Of a stretch of 64,000 nucleotides of DNA, positions 33,780 through 41,760 are shown piece after piece. The position numbers were made by a program, and so were the translations under genes. The notes under the pieces are model-generated. The model saw nothing but the letters and a program-made list of their open reading frames with translations, did not search any database and was not told the origin of the DNA. Source of the stretch: Nocardia shimofusensis NBRC 100134 (lineage in GTDB: Bacteria; Actinomycetota; Actinomycetes; Mycobacteriales; Mycobacteriaceae); contig NZ_BDBT01000014.1 of NCBI RefSeq assembly GCF_001613125.1, forward strand, positions 62,001-126,000. Direction: 5' to 3'. The stretch's first letter is position 1. Every line of letters starts with the position of its first letter.

Positions 33780-36700
33780 ATGCGTGTGGTCGTGGTGAAC
33801 AGAGGCGAGATCGCGGTTCGGATCGTGCGGACCGCACGGGCACGGGGGTATCGCACCCACGTCGTGCACACCGGAGCCGAACGCGACGCGCCGCAGGTCC
33901 GCCTCGCCGACGAGGCCGTGGAGTTGCCGGGCGAAGGCGTGCCCGCCTACCTCGACATCCCCGCCGTGGTGGCAGCCGCCGCGAGCGCCGGGCAGGGGGC
34001 GCTGGTGCACCCCGGTTACGGATTCCTCAGCGAGAACGCCGACTTCGCGCGCGCCTGTGCCGAGGCCGGGCTCGTCTTCACCGGACCGGCCCCCGACGTG
34101 CTGGCCACCTTCGGCGACAAAGTGGCTGCCCGCGCCGCCGCCGAACGCGCGGGCCTGCCGGTGCTGCCGGGCACGCCGGTCGGCGCGGACCTCGATGCCG
34201 TCGCCGCACTGCTGGCGGCCAACCCTCACGGTGTGATGGTCAAGGCCGCGGCGGGCGGCGGCGGGCGGGGAATGCGCGAGGTGCGCGAAGCAGGCGAACT
34301 CGCCGACGCCTTCGCCCATTGCCGCGACGAAGCGCACGCCGCCTTCGGTGACGATCGTGTCTTCGCCGAGGCGCTGGTCACCGGAGCCCGCCACATCGAG
34401 ATCCAGGTGATCGGCGACGGGCGGCACGCGCGCGCCGTGGGCGATCGCGACTGCAGCGTGCAACGGCGCAGGCAGAAACTGGTGGAGATCGCCCCGGCCC
34501 CCGGACTCGGCGACGAGCTGCGCGCCCGGCTGCACCGCGCGGCCGTGGACATCGTGGAATCGGTGCGCTGCCGGGGCGTGGTCACCGTGGAATTCCTGGT
34601 GCGCGGTGAGCAGGCGTGGTTCCTCGAGGTGAACCCGCGCCTGCAGGTCGAGCACACCGTCACCGAGGAGACCACCGGCCTGGACCTGGTGGGTGTCCAG
34701 TTCGACGTGGCCGCCGGCCGCAGCCTGGCTCGGCTCGAACTGCCCGACACCAGCCCGCGTGGGTACGCGGTGCAGGCGCGGGTGAACGCCGAGGTCATCG
34801 ATGCGGGGGGACAGGTGCTGCCGAGTTCGGGGGTGCTCACCCGCTTCGACACCCCGACCGGTGCGGGCGTGCGAGTCGACACCGCCGCCTTCCCCGGGAT
34901 GCGCCACACCGTGCATTTCGACTCGCTGCTCGCCAAGATCGTCGTGCGCGCGGATTCCCTGGACGGCGCGTTGCGACGCTGCGCCGACGCGCTCGCCGAG
35001 ACCGTCGTCGCCGGTGTCGGCACCAACGCGCCGGTCCTGCGGGCCACGGTCGGCGCGCTCGCCGGTGCCGAACCGGTCGACACCGGCTGGTTCGAACGCC
35101 ACGTCGGCGAATTCGTGCGCGGCGCCGAGGAATTCGCCGCGGGGCCGATACCGGTGGCCGCGTCGTCCGGGGCGGCCGGTGCATCCGCCGATCTCCGGCT
35201 CGGCCCGGACGAGCTGGCCTTCACCACGCCGATGGGCGCCACGGTGGTGGAACTGGCCGAACCGGGCGAACTCGTGGCCGCGGGCGCACAGGTGGCGGTG
35301 CTCGAGGCCATGAAGATGCAACACGTCCTGCGCGCCGAGCAGCCGTTGCGGGTGTCGCGTACGCTCGCCGCGCCGGGAGACGTCGTGGATCCGCAGGCCG
35401 CGCTGCTGGTGTGGACGCCCGCCGACCACGACGGCGGCGGGGCCGACATCGTCGCGGTGGATCTCGACTCCATCCGTGCCGATCTGCGCGAAGTCCTCGA
35501 CCGACAGCGCGGCGTACTCGACGAGGCCCGACCCCAGGCCGTCGCGAAACGTCACCGGCTGGGCAGGCGCACCGCCCGCGAGAACATCGACGATCTCGTC
35601 GACGCGGACAGCTTCGTCGAATACGGCGGTCTCGCCGTGGCCGCGCAGCGCCTGCGCCGCAGCCCCGAGGATCTCATCGCCAACACCCCCGCCGACGGTT
35701 TGATCAGCGGCATCGCCACCATCAACGCCGACCGGTTCGGCGAGCGCGCCGCCCGCGCGGTGGTGCTGTCCTACGACTACACCGTGCTGGCGGGCACGCA
35801 GGGCATGCGTAATCACGCCAAGTCCGACCGCATGCTCGACATCGCCCACGAGCAGCGGTTGCCGGTGGTGTTCTTCACCGAAGGCGGCGGTGGTCGTCCG
35901 GGCGACACCGACTACTCGGGCATCTCGGGCCTGGATCTGACCACCTTCCGGGCGATGGGCGCGCTGTCGGGGCAGGTGCCCTTGATCGGCATCGTCTCCG
36001 GCCGCTGCTTCGCGGGCAATGCCGCCCTGCTGGGCATGTGCGATGTGGTGATCGCGACGCCGGAGGCCAATATCGGCATGGGTGGCCCGGCCATGATCGA
36101 AGGCGGCGGGCTCGGGGTGTTCCGGCCCGAGGACATCGGCCCGGTCGAGGTGCAACGGCGCAACGGGGTGGTCCACGTGGTCGCCGAGGACGAAGCCGAC
36201 GCGGTCGCCATCGCCCGCCGCTACCTGGCCTACTTCCAGGGCGATGTCGATCGGTGGGAGGCCCCCGACCCGCGGACGGCCCGGCATGTGGTGCCGGAGA
36301 ACCGGTTGCACGCCTTCGATATTCGCGCCGCCATCGAATCCGTCGTCGACGTCGGCTCGGTGCTGGAACTACGCCGCGACTGGGGTGTCGGCGTCGTCAC
36401 CGCGCTCGTGCGGGTGGAGGGCAGGCCGTTCGGGCTGATCGCCAACGATTGCCATCACCTCGGCGGCGCCGTGGACGCCCCCGCCGCCGACAAACTCAGC
36501 GCCTTCCTCGCCCTGTGCGACGCACACCGCCTTCCGATCATATCTCTCTGTGACACACCAGGATTCATGGTCGGTCCGGAAGCCGAGAAGCACGCTACGG
36601 TGACCAAGTTCAGCAAGTTGTTCATCGATGCCGCCAATATGCGAGTGCCGTGGGGGACGGTCGTACTGCGCAAGGGCTACGGGCTCGGGGCGCAGGCGAT

Positions 36701-36968
36701 GGCCGCGGGCTCGTTCCGCTCGCCGCGGTTCATCGTGTCCTGGCCGACCGGCGAGATCGGCGGCATGGGCTTGGAAGGAGCGGTGCGACTGGGATTCGCC
36801 AAGGAACTGGCGGCGATCGCCGACCCGGCCGAGCGGGCGAAGGCCTTCGACAATCTGGTCGCCGCCGCGTACGCAGGCGGCAAAGCGCTCACCGCCGCCA
36901 CGGTGTTCGAACTCGACGACGTGATCGACCCCGCCGACACCCGTCGCTGGATCCGCCTGCTGCGCTGA
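33780..36968 (+). CDS. single-chain acyl-CoA carboxylase (BC-BCCP-CT fusion)
   Basis: The 1062-residue protein carries all three activities of a biotin-dependent acyl-CoA carboxylase. Residues 1 to about 440 are biotin carboxylase (GYGFLSENADFA, ATP-grasp loop AAAGGGGRGMREV, EVNPRLQVEHTVTE). About 470-540 is the biotin carrier domain with the biotinyl Lys in LEAMKMQ. About 560-1062 are the two carboxyltransferase halves (GRCFAGNAALLGMCDV, LCDTPGFMVGPEAEKH, WPTGEIGGMGLEGAV). Most actinobacteria split these into A3 and D subunits. The domain order matches single-chain long-chain acyl-CoA carboxylases described from mycobacteria. Substrate chain length is unknown. Confidence 0.88.
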   Translation: MRVVVVNRGEIAVRIVRTARARGYRTHVVHTGAERDAPQVRLADEAVELPGEGVPAYLDIPAVVAAAASAGQGALVHPGYGFLSENADFARACAEAGLVFTGPAPDVLATFGDKVAARAAAERAGLPVLPGTPVGADLDAVAALLAANPHGVMVKAAAGGGGRGMREVREAGELADAFAHCRDEAHAAFGDDRVFAEALVTGARHIEIQVIGDGRHARAVGDRDCSVQRRRQKLVEIAPAPGLGDELRARLHRAAVDIVESVRCRGVVTVEFLVRGEQAWFLEVNPRLQVEHTVTEETTGLDLVGVQFDVAAGRSLARLELPDTSPRGYAVQARVNAEVIDAGGQVLPSSGVLTRFDTPTGAGVRVDTAAFPGMRHTVHFDSLLAKIVVRADSLDGALRRCADALAETVVAGVGTNAPVLRATVGALAGAEPVDTGWFERHVGEFVRGAEEFAAGPIPVAASSGAAGASADLRLGPDELAFTTPMGATVVELAEPGELVAAGAQVAVLEAMKMQHVLRAEQPLRVSRTLAAPGDVVDPQAALLVWTPADHDGGGADIVAVDLDSIRADLREVLDRQRGVLDEARPQAVAKRHRLGRRTARENIDDLVDADSFVEYGGLAVAAQRLRRSPEDLIANTPADGLISGIATINADRFGERAARAVVLSYDYTVLAGTQGMRNHAKSDRMLDIAHEQRLPVVFFTEGGGGRPGDTDYSGISGLDLTTFRAMGALSGQVPLIGIVSGRCFAGNAALLGMCDVVIATPEANIGMGGPAMIEGGGLGVFRPEDIGPVEVQRRNGVVHVVAEDEADAVAIARRYLAYFQGDVDRWEAPDPRTARHVVPENRLHAFDIRAAIESVVDVGSVLELRRDWGVGVVTALVRVEGRPFGLIANDCHHLGGAVDAPAADKLSAFLALCDAHRLPIISLCDTPGFMVGPEAEKHATVTKFSKLFIDAANMRVPWGTVVLRKGYGLGAQAMAAGSFRSPRFIVSWPTGEIGGMGLEGAVRLGFAKELAAIADPAERAKAFDNLVAAAYAGGKALTAATVFELDDVIDPADTRRWIRLLR

Positions 36969-37021
36969 TCGAGCGACGCCCGTTTATAGACAAGAATGTT
37001 CGTAAATACTATGGTCGTGCC

Positions 37022-37897
37022 ATGACCAAGTTCGACGGCAAGATCTGCCTGATCACCGGGGCCGCCGGCGGGCTCGGCCGCAGTACCGCCGAGGCGGCCG
37101 CGGCCAAGGGCGCGTCACTGGTTCTCACCGATATCGACGGCGCCGGTCTCGAGCGTACCGCCGAGGAATTGCGCGCGAGCGGAGCCACGGTGCATTCGGC
37201 GGAGGCGCTCGATCTCACCGATCACGACGCTGTCGTCGCGTTCGCCGAGCGGGTGCACGCGCGACTCGGCAGCGGTGGCGGCAGCGGCAGTGTGGACATC
37301 GTGATGAACGTGGCGGGCATCGCCACCTGGGGCACGGTCGAGCGTCTCTCCCACGAGCAGTGGCGGCGCACCATCGACATCGATCTCATGGGCCCCATCC
37401 ACATCATCGAGGCGTTCCTGCCGCCCATGATCGCGGCCGGGCGCGGTGGTCATCTGGTCAATGTCGCCTCCGCGGCCGGGCTGTTCGGCCTGCCGTGGCA
37501 CGCGCCGTACAGCGCGGGCAAATTCGGACTGCGTGGCGTGTCGGAGGTCCTGCGCTTCGATCTGCGCAGGCATCGCATCGGGGTCAGCCTGGTGTGTCCC
37601 GGCGCGATGAGCACGCCGATGGTCGACCGGCTCGAGATCGCCGGTGTCGACCGGGAATCCGTGGCGGTGCGACGCGGCATGAAACTGTTCCTGCGTCATG
37701 CCGTCAGCCCGGAAGCGGCCGCGAAATCGGTGGTGCGCGGGGTGGAGCGCAACAGGTATCTCGTCTACACCTCCCACGACATCCGCATCGGGCACTGGGC
37801 GCAGCGGTACTTCCCGCCCGCCTACAACCTCGCCATGCGCGGACTGAACCAGGCCATGCAGCGCTACGTCGACAAGCCGGGCGTGCTGCGCGACTGA
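37022..37897 (+). CDS. SDR family oxidoreductase
   Basis: The 291-residue classical short-chain dehydrogenase has the cofactor motif TGAAGGLG (about residues 12-19), NVAG, catalytic Ser in NVASAAG and YSAGK. The C-terminal segment (RYFPPAYNLAMRGLNQ) resembles mycobacterial SDRs that act on lipids or steroids. It lies 53 bp after the carboxylase behind an AT-rich stretch (TTATAGACAAG, AAATACTATGG), so it probably has its own promoter. Confidence 0.83.
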   Translation: MTKFDGKICLITGAAGGLGRSTAEAAAAKGASLVLTDIDGAGLERTAEELRASGATVHSAEALDLTDHDAVVAFAERVHARLGSGGGSGSVDIVMNVAGIATWGTVERLSHEQWRRTIDIDLMGPIHIIEAFLPPMIAAGRGGHLVNVASAAGLFGLPWHAPYSAGKFGLRGVSEVLRFDLRRHRIGVSLVCPGAMSTPMVDRLEIAGVDRESVAVRRGMKLFLRHAVSPEAAAKSVVRGVERNRYLVYTSHDIRIGHWAQRYFPPAYNLAMRGLNQAMQRYVDKPGVLRD

Positions 37898-37973
37898 CGG
37901 ATGCGGGTGCACTCCTTCGGTTGTCGTACGATCGCGGGAACGACTGCGCCGGTTGGTGACGAAGGGGGACAGG

Positions 37974-38108
37974 GTGCGGGAGACGCCGGGAGACACGAAC
38001 TTCGGTATGGCGGGCAAGCGGGACGCGCGCCGCCCCGATCTGGAACGCTGTAGGCCCGACCTGCCGGTCGGCCGTGCCGCTGCTACCCGCCCGAGGACCA
38101 CGCTGTGA
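37974..38108 (+). CDS. possible 44-codon small ORF coupled to the PP2C gene
   Basis: A GTG at 37974, with GAAGGGGGACAGG upstream, opens a frame of 44 residues. Its stop overlaps the GTG start of the PP2C phosphatase in a GTGA arrangement. The peptide is basic (PDLERCRPDLPVGR in its middle) with no known motif. The coupling and ribosome-binding site favour translation, but it could be chance. Confidence 0.3.
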   Translation: MRETPGDTNFGMAGKRDARRPDLERCRPDLPVGRAAATRPRTTL

Positions 38109-39196
38109 ATCGCGATCTGCCCCGAGATCCCGCCGAAGCCCCCACCATGCCCATCGAGAGCCCGGCAGCGCGGGACGGGTCGGCGACCTCCGAATCGCCG
38201 ACCGTGGAGATCACCCGCGCGGCTGCCGCGCCCACCGTCGAGATCCGTACCCCGCGCACCGTACGCGGCACCGGCCCCCGCTGTCCGGACTGCGGCGCGG
38301 ACAACCACACCGGCGCCGCGGCCTGCCCGTCCTGCGGCGCGGATCTGACCGACAAGCGCGTCGCGCTGCCGCTGACCGACGGCCCCGCCGACCGGTTCGA
38401 GGCAGACCTCGGCGCGGTCTGCCTGGTCACCGACCGTGGCATCTCGCACGCGCGTAACGAAGACGCCGTCGCCGCGGCTGTCGTGGAAGGCGAACACGGC
38501 CCGCACACCACGGTCATCGTGGTCTGCGACGGCGTGTCCACCTCCTCGGATCCGCAGGCCGCCTCCGGGTCCGCGGTGCGGGCGGGCGTTCAGGCCTGCC
38601 TGCGGGCGCTCGAGCAGGGCCGGCCCGCCACCGACGCCGCGCTCGCCGGTCTGGTCGCGGCCTCCGACGCGGTTCGCGCGATTCCCAACGAGGAGCGCAA
38701 CGCACCCTCGTGCACCTACGTCTCGGCGATCGTGCGCGGCGCGGGCGGCGGGGCGGTCGACATCACCGTGGCCAATGTCGGCGACAGTCGCGCCTACTGG
38801 CTGGCCGCCGAGCCGATCGGCGACGACACCGCCTACATCCCGTCACAGCGGCTGACCGTCGACGATTCCTGGGCGCAGGCACTCGTCGACGCGGGCGCGA
38901 TGGACGAGCAGGCCGCCATGAACGATCCTCGCGCGCACACCCTGTTGCGCTGGCTGGGCGCGGACACCGACGAGCGGCCCTGGTCGGACCGTGCGGTGCG
39001 CACCTTCCGCGCCCGCACTTCGGGCCGTCTGCTGCTGTGCAGCGACGGCCTGTGGAACTACCGGCCCGAGGCGGACCAGCTCGCGGCACTGGCCGCGGTC
39101 GAGGATCCGATGGCCGCGGCACGCGATCTCGCCGATTTCGCCGTGCGCAGCGGCGGCAACGACAACATCACCGTCGCCATCGCGCCGATTTCCTGA
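38105..39196 (+). CDS. PP2C family serine/threonine phosphatase with zinc ribbon
   Basis: The 363-residue protein has a disordered N-terminus and a zinc ribbon at about residues 60-80 (CPDCGADN and CPSCGADL). A PP2C domain follows from about 100 to the end. Metal-binding Asp residues appear in ARNEDAVA, VVCDGVS, LLLCSDGLW and GGNDNITV. It would dephosphorylate Ser/Thr-phosphorylated proteins in the cytosol. It adjoins a UsfY/STAS/RsbW group, which hints at a part in partner-switching control. Confidence 0.85.
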   Translation: MNRDLPRDPAEAPTMPIESPAARDGSATSESPTVEITRAAAAPTVEIRTPRTVRGTGPRCPDCGADNHTGAAACPSCGADLTDKRVALPLTDGPADRFEADLGAVCLVTDRGISHARNEDAVAAAVVEGEHGPHTTVIVVCDGVSTSSDPQAASGSAVRAGVQACLRALEQGRPATDAALAGLVAASDAVRAIPNEERNAPSCTYVSAIVRGAGGGAVDITVANVGDSRAYWLAAEPIGDDTAYIPSQRLTVDDSWAQALVDAGAMDEQAAMNDPRAHTLLRWLGADTDERPWSDRAVRTFRARTSGRLLLCSDGLWNYRPEADQLAALAAVEDPMAAARDLADFAVRSGGNDNITVAIAPIS

Positions 39197-39206
39197 CGCG
39201 GGCCGG

Positions 39207-39227
39207 GGCGGCCGGACGCCGGCCGCC
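39207..39227. terminator. hairpin between convergent PP2C and usfY genes
   Basis: GGCGGCCGG, loop ACG, then CCGGCCGCC form a 9-bp perfect GC stem in the 42-bp gap between convergent genes. There is no T-tract. It probably ends transcription from both sides. Confidence 0.45.
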
Positions 39228-39238
39228 TGCCGGGTCGA

Positions 39239-39547
39239 TCAGTGACCTCGGTCGTCGTATCCGGTCTGCTCGGCGGAGATCCTGCGCATCCGGCGGTGCT
39301 CGAGGACGATCAATCCGATGCCGACGAGCAGGAACAGACCGGCGGCGATCCCGCCGATCAGCGCCCAGCCCTCGAAACCGTAGCCGGCCGCGGTCATGGT
39401 GAGTCCGACAGTCACGATCCCGAGGCCGACGAGGAACATGCCCGGCCAGTTCCGGGTGTCCTCGAAGATTTCACCGGCATGAGACCGGCTGGTGCGCGTG
39501 TGGTCGGGGAAATTTCCGTGTTGGGGATAAGGCACGTGCGCTGTCAT
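39239..39547 (-). CDS. usfY: UsfY-like membrane protein
   Basis: The 102-residue protein has a hydrophilic N-terminus with TRTSRSHAGEIFEDTRNWPG, two transmembrane helices and a basic end EHRRMRRI. The HAGE-NWPG block and EHRR end match UsfY, the small protein encoded beside usfX-sigF in mycobacteria (recognised from memory). Its function is unknown. ATG 39547 has AGAGGAG upstream. A weak SigF-like GGGTAA lies on the same strand about 45-60 bp upstream. Confidence 0.65.
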   Translation of the reverse strand: MTAHVPYPQHGNFPDHTRTSRSHAGEIFEDTRNWPGMFLVGLGIVTVGLTMTAAGYGFEGWALIGGIAAGLFLLVGIGLIVLEHRRMRRISAEQTGYDDRGH

Positions 39548-39734
39548 GACGAGCTCCTCTCGGCGCGCCCGCGAACTCGTGCAGGGTGGGTTACCCCGGT
39601 CTACGCCGGTCGACCGCCAGGGTCAACCCCTCTCGGTGACAGGGCCGCCACGGCGTGCCAGACTGTAGACAGCTCGCGCGACCGTAGTCAGACCCAGCCG
39701 CACCGATCTGGAGCAGATCCAGGGAGGTTCTTCC

Positions 39735-40136
39735 ATGGCAGTCGATGTCACGCTCACCATCCACCCCCGCGACACCGAGGCGAACCCGCCCGGTGTTCGG
39801 TATTCCTGCGCCCAGTTCCTCGACCGTGACCACCGTTGCGTGGTGGTCCGAATAGAAGGCGAGCTGGACGCGCTCGCCCAGCATCGGTTCTGTCAGGCGC
39901 TCGACAACGCGGTCCACTCCGACTGCGGTGCCGTCGTGGTGGATCTGCGTGCCACGTTGTTCCTGAGTTTGCGTGCCGCAGCCGCGCTGGGCGAGGTCCA
40001 AGCCCCGGCTGCCCTCCGGGGTATCGACGTCCGCGTCGTCACCGGGCGCCCGGAGATCGAGCGTTCGTTGGAGCTCACGGGCGTGCGCTGCCGATTCCAC
40101 CGCTACCCGTCCATGCACGACGCACTCGCTCTCTGA
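39735..40136 (+). CDS. STAS domain protein, anti-anti-sigma factor-like
   Basis: The 133-residue protein is a single STAS-like domain: VVVRIEGELDAL, VVVDLRATLFLSLRAAAAL. The Ser of the LSLRA segment sits where RsbV-type proteins are phosphorylated, although the usual DSxG context is not kept. It likely binds and sequesters an anti-sigma factor, with the RsbW-like protein 160 bp downstream the obvious partner. GGGAGG precedes ATG 39735. Confidence 0.75.
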   Translation: MAVDVTLTIHPRDTEANPPGVRYSCAQFLDRDHRCVVVRIEGELDALAQHRFCQALDNAVHSDCGAVVVDLRATLFLSLRAAAALGEVQAPAALRGIDVRVVTGRPEIERSLELTGVRCRFHRYPSMHDALAL

Positions 40137-40170
40137 CCCTGTTGTCCCCTCAGGTCGCCGCCGTGTAACT

Positions 40171-40196
40171 GTTTGACCCTCGGAGGCGCCGGGTAC
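40171..40196 (+). promoter_or_regulatory. SigF-type promoter upstream of rsbW-like gene
   Basis: GTTT (40171-40174), a 16-bp spacer and GGGTAC (40191-40196) match the actinobacterial SigF/SigB consensus GTTT-N15-17-GGGTAT. The -10 is embedded in an imperfect GC inverted repeat (40180-40206) that could alternatively terminate the STAS transcript. It lies about 100 bp before the anti-sigma gene. Confidence 0.5.
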
Positions 40197-40294
40197 GCGC
40201 CCTCCGAGCGTGGACCGGTCACCGGTGGTCGAGTCATCATCCGACCCCGGCAGGCCGTAGACGGACGGATGGCAGCGACGCGAACGAGGTGGCG

Positions 40295-40741
40295 ATGGTT
40301 ATGGGGGATCGGACGTGGCAACAGCCGACGACGGCGGCGACGACCATAGGAGTCCGAGTGCCCGCGCGACCCGAACAGCTCACCATGTTGCGGGCGCTGG
40401 CGGAGACGGTGGGACATATCGCGGACTTCGCGATCGACGAGGTCGCCGACATCAGATTGGCCCTCGACGAGGTGGCCACCGCGCTGGTTTCGGACGCTGT
40501 GCCGGGATCCGAGCTGGACTGCGAACTCGATTACGGCCAGGATCGGATGAAGGTCCGGGTTACCGGGGTGACGACGTCGAAGGAGGCCGTGGCCCAGACC
40601 GGGTTCGGCTGGCACATCGTCCGCACTCTCACCGAATCGGTCGAGGCCGTCCAGGAGCCGTATGATTTCCTGGCCCGTGGCTACCGCACGACCATCGATT
40701 TCGACTGGTCGCGGTGGAACTCGCGGCCCCGCCTGGTGTGA
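40295..40741 (+). CDS. UsfX/RsbW-like anti-sigma factor
   Basis: The 148-residue HATPase-like protein shows the actinobacterial RsbW blocks ADIRLALDEVATALV (degenerate N-box) and QTGFGWHIVRTLTESVEAV (degenerate G-box). These resemble mycobacterial UsfX, whose blocks are similarly degenerate. RsbW proteins bind and inhibit a SigF/SigB-type sigma factor and are released by anti-anti-sigma factors. ATG 40295 has GAGG 5 nt upstream. Unusually, no sigma factor gene follows. Confidence 0.75.
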   Translation: MVMGDRTWQQPTTAATTIGVRVPARPEQLTMLRALAETVGHIADFAIDEVADIRLALDEVATALVSDAVPGSELDCELDYGQDRMKVRVTGVTTSKEAVAQTGFGWHIVRTLTESVEAVQEPYDFLARGYRTTIDFDWSRWNSRPRLV

Positions 40742-40879
40742 TCGACGACCCGGCAACAGCGACGCGCACCACATCCCAGCAAACAAAGTTTACCGATCGG
40801 TCGGTTGGGGAAACCGATAGATCGGCATGTTTGCCGGAAGCGGACGTTTCCGACTTCTGCTTCCGACTGATTGCGAGGG

Positions 40880-41599
40880 ATGAGGGTTTTGAGCGCGAAC
40901 TTGATGATCGTGGACGACGACGACCGCATCCGCCGGGAATTGCGGGTAGCTCTGGAGGATGAAGGCTACGACGTCTCGGAGGCCCACGAAGCCGAAGACG
41001 CTCTGACCCGCCTGCGCAGTAACGGCGCCCCGGATGTGATGATCGTCGAATTGATGCTCGGCGACATGGACGGCTTCGAATGCATCCGGGAGATCCGCCG
41101 CGACCACGACGTGCCGATCATCGTCATCAGTTCCCGCGACGACACCCACGACGTCGTGGCCGCGCTCGAAGCGGGCGCCGACGACTTCGTCACCAAACCC
41201 TTCGAGATCAAAGAGATCTCCGCCCGGATGCGGGCCCTGCGCCGGCGGGCTCGGCTCGCGGCCGAACGCGACGCGCCCCGCGAGATCGCCCTGGACGCCG
41301 ACGCGGAAGCGCCTCTGCTGCTCGACCGCGAGGGTGGGCTGGTCCGCCGTGGTGACGAGGAGATCAAGCTGACGCTGACCGAGTTCCGCCTGCTGTGTGA
41401 GCTCGCCGACGTGCCGGGGCGCGTGCTCAGCCGCGCGCAGTTGCTGGAAAAGGTCTGGGAAGAGAACTTCTTCGGCGACGAACGCATCGTCGATGTCCAC
41501 ATGCGCCGGCTGCGCACCAAGATCGAAACCGATCCCTCGGACCCGCGCATCGTCGTGACCGTGCGCGGCCTCGGCTATCGACTCGATCTGCCCAGATAA
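40880..41599 (+). CDS. OmpR-family response regulator with atypical receiver
   Basis: The 239-residue protein has a receiver domain (about 1-118) and an OmpR winged-helix DNA-binding domain (about 140-239: TLTEFRLLCELA, RIVDVHMRRLRTKIE, VRGLGYRL). The acidic pocket VDDDD and the Lys of FVTKPFE are present. The phospho-acceptor position reads MIVELMLGDMDG, that is Glu where Asp is expected. Such proteins may be active without phosphorylation. No histidine kinase is adjacent. ATG 40880 is preferred over an upstream TTG. Confidence 0.85.
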   Translation: MRVLSANLMIVDDDDRIRRELRVALEDEGYDVSEAHEAEDALTRLRSNGAPDVMIVELMLGDMDGFECIREIRRDHDVPIIVISSRDDTHDVVAALEAGADDFVTKPFEIKEISARMRALRRRARLAAERDAPREIALDADAEAPLLLDREGGLVRRGDEEIKLTLTEFRLLCELADVPGRVLSRAQLLEKVWEENFFGDERIVDVHMRRLRTKIETDPSDPRIVVTVRGLGYRLDLPR

Positions 41600-41660
41600 A
41601 CCTCACGTTCGTACCCGAGCGTTGTGCGTGATGTCACGTTTGGCTGCGTCGAGCCCGGGC

Positions 41661-41677
41661 TACGAAACGTATTCGTA
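41661..41677. promoter_or_regulatory. inverted repeat upstream of ectA (site 1)
   Basis: TACGAA-ACGTA-TTCGTA is a perfect 6-bp inverted repeat with a 5-bp spacer, 84 bp before the ectA start. It may be an operator or promoter-proximal site for the ectoine operon; the binding protein is unknown. Confidence 0.4.
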
Positions 41678-41697
41678 ATGCAACCGCAAAGAGATCG

Positions 41698-41719
41698 ACC
41701 AATTCACCGCAAAATTGGT
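41698..41719. promoter_or_regulatory. inverted repeat upstream of ectA (site 2)
   Basis: ACCAATT-N8-AATTGGT is a perfect 7-bp inverted repeat, AT-rich within a GC-rich genome, ending about 42 bp before the ectA ATG. It could be an operator or an mRNA-leader hairpin of the osmotically controlled ect operon. Confidence 0.45.
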
Positions 41720-41760
41720 TGGTGAAGCTGGATGCGTAGACAGACCACTTTGGGAGTTGT

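Noticed and set aside
33711..36311. 866-codon open frame opposite the acyl-CoA carboxylase
   Set aside because: It is a shadow of the carboxylase, whose motifs are unambiguous.
41627..41638. CGTGATGTCACG as a CRP site upstream of ectA
   Set aside because: The half-sites are only 2 bp apart, not the 6 bp required by the CRP consensus.
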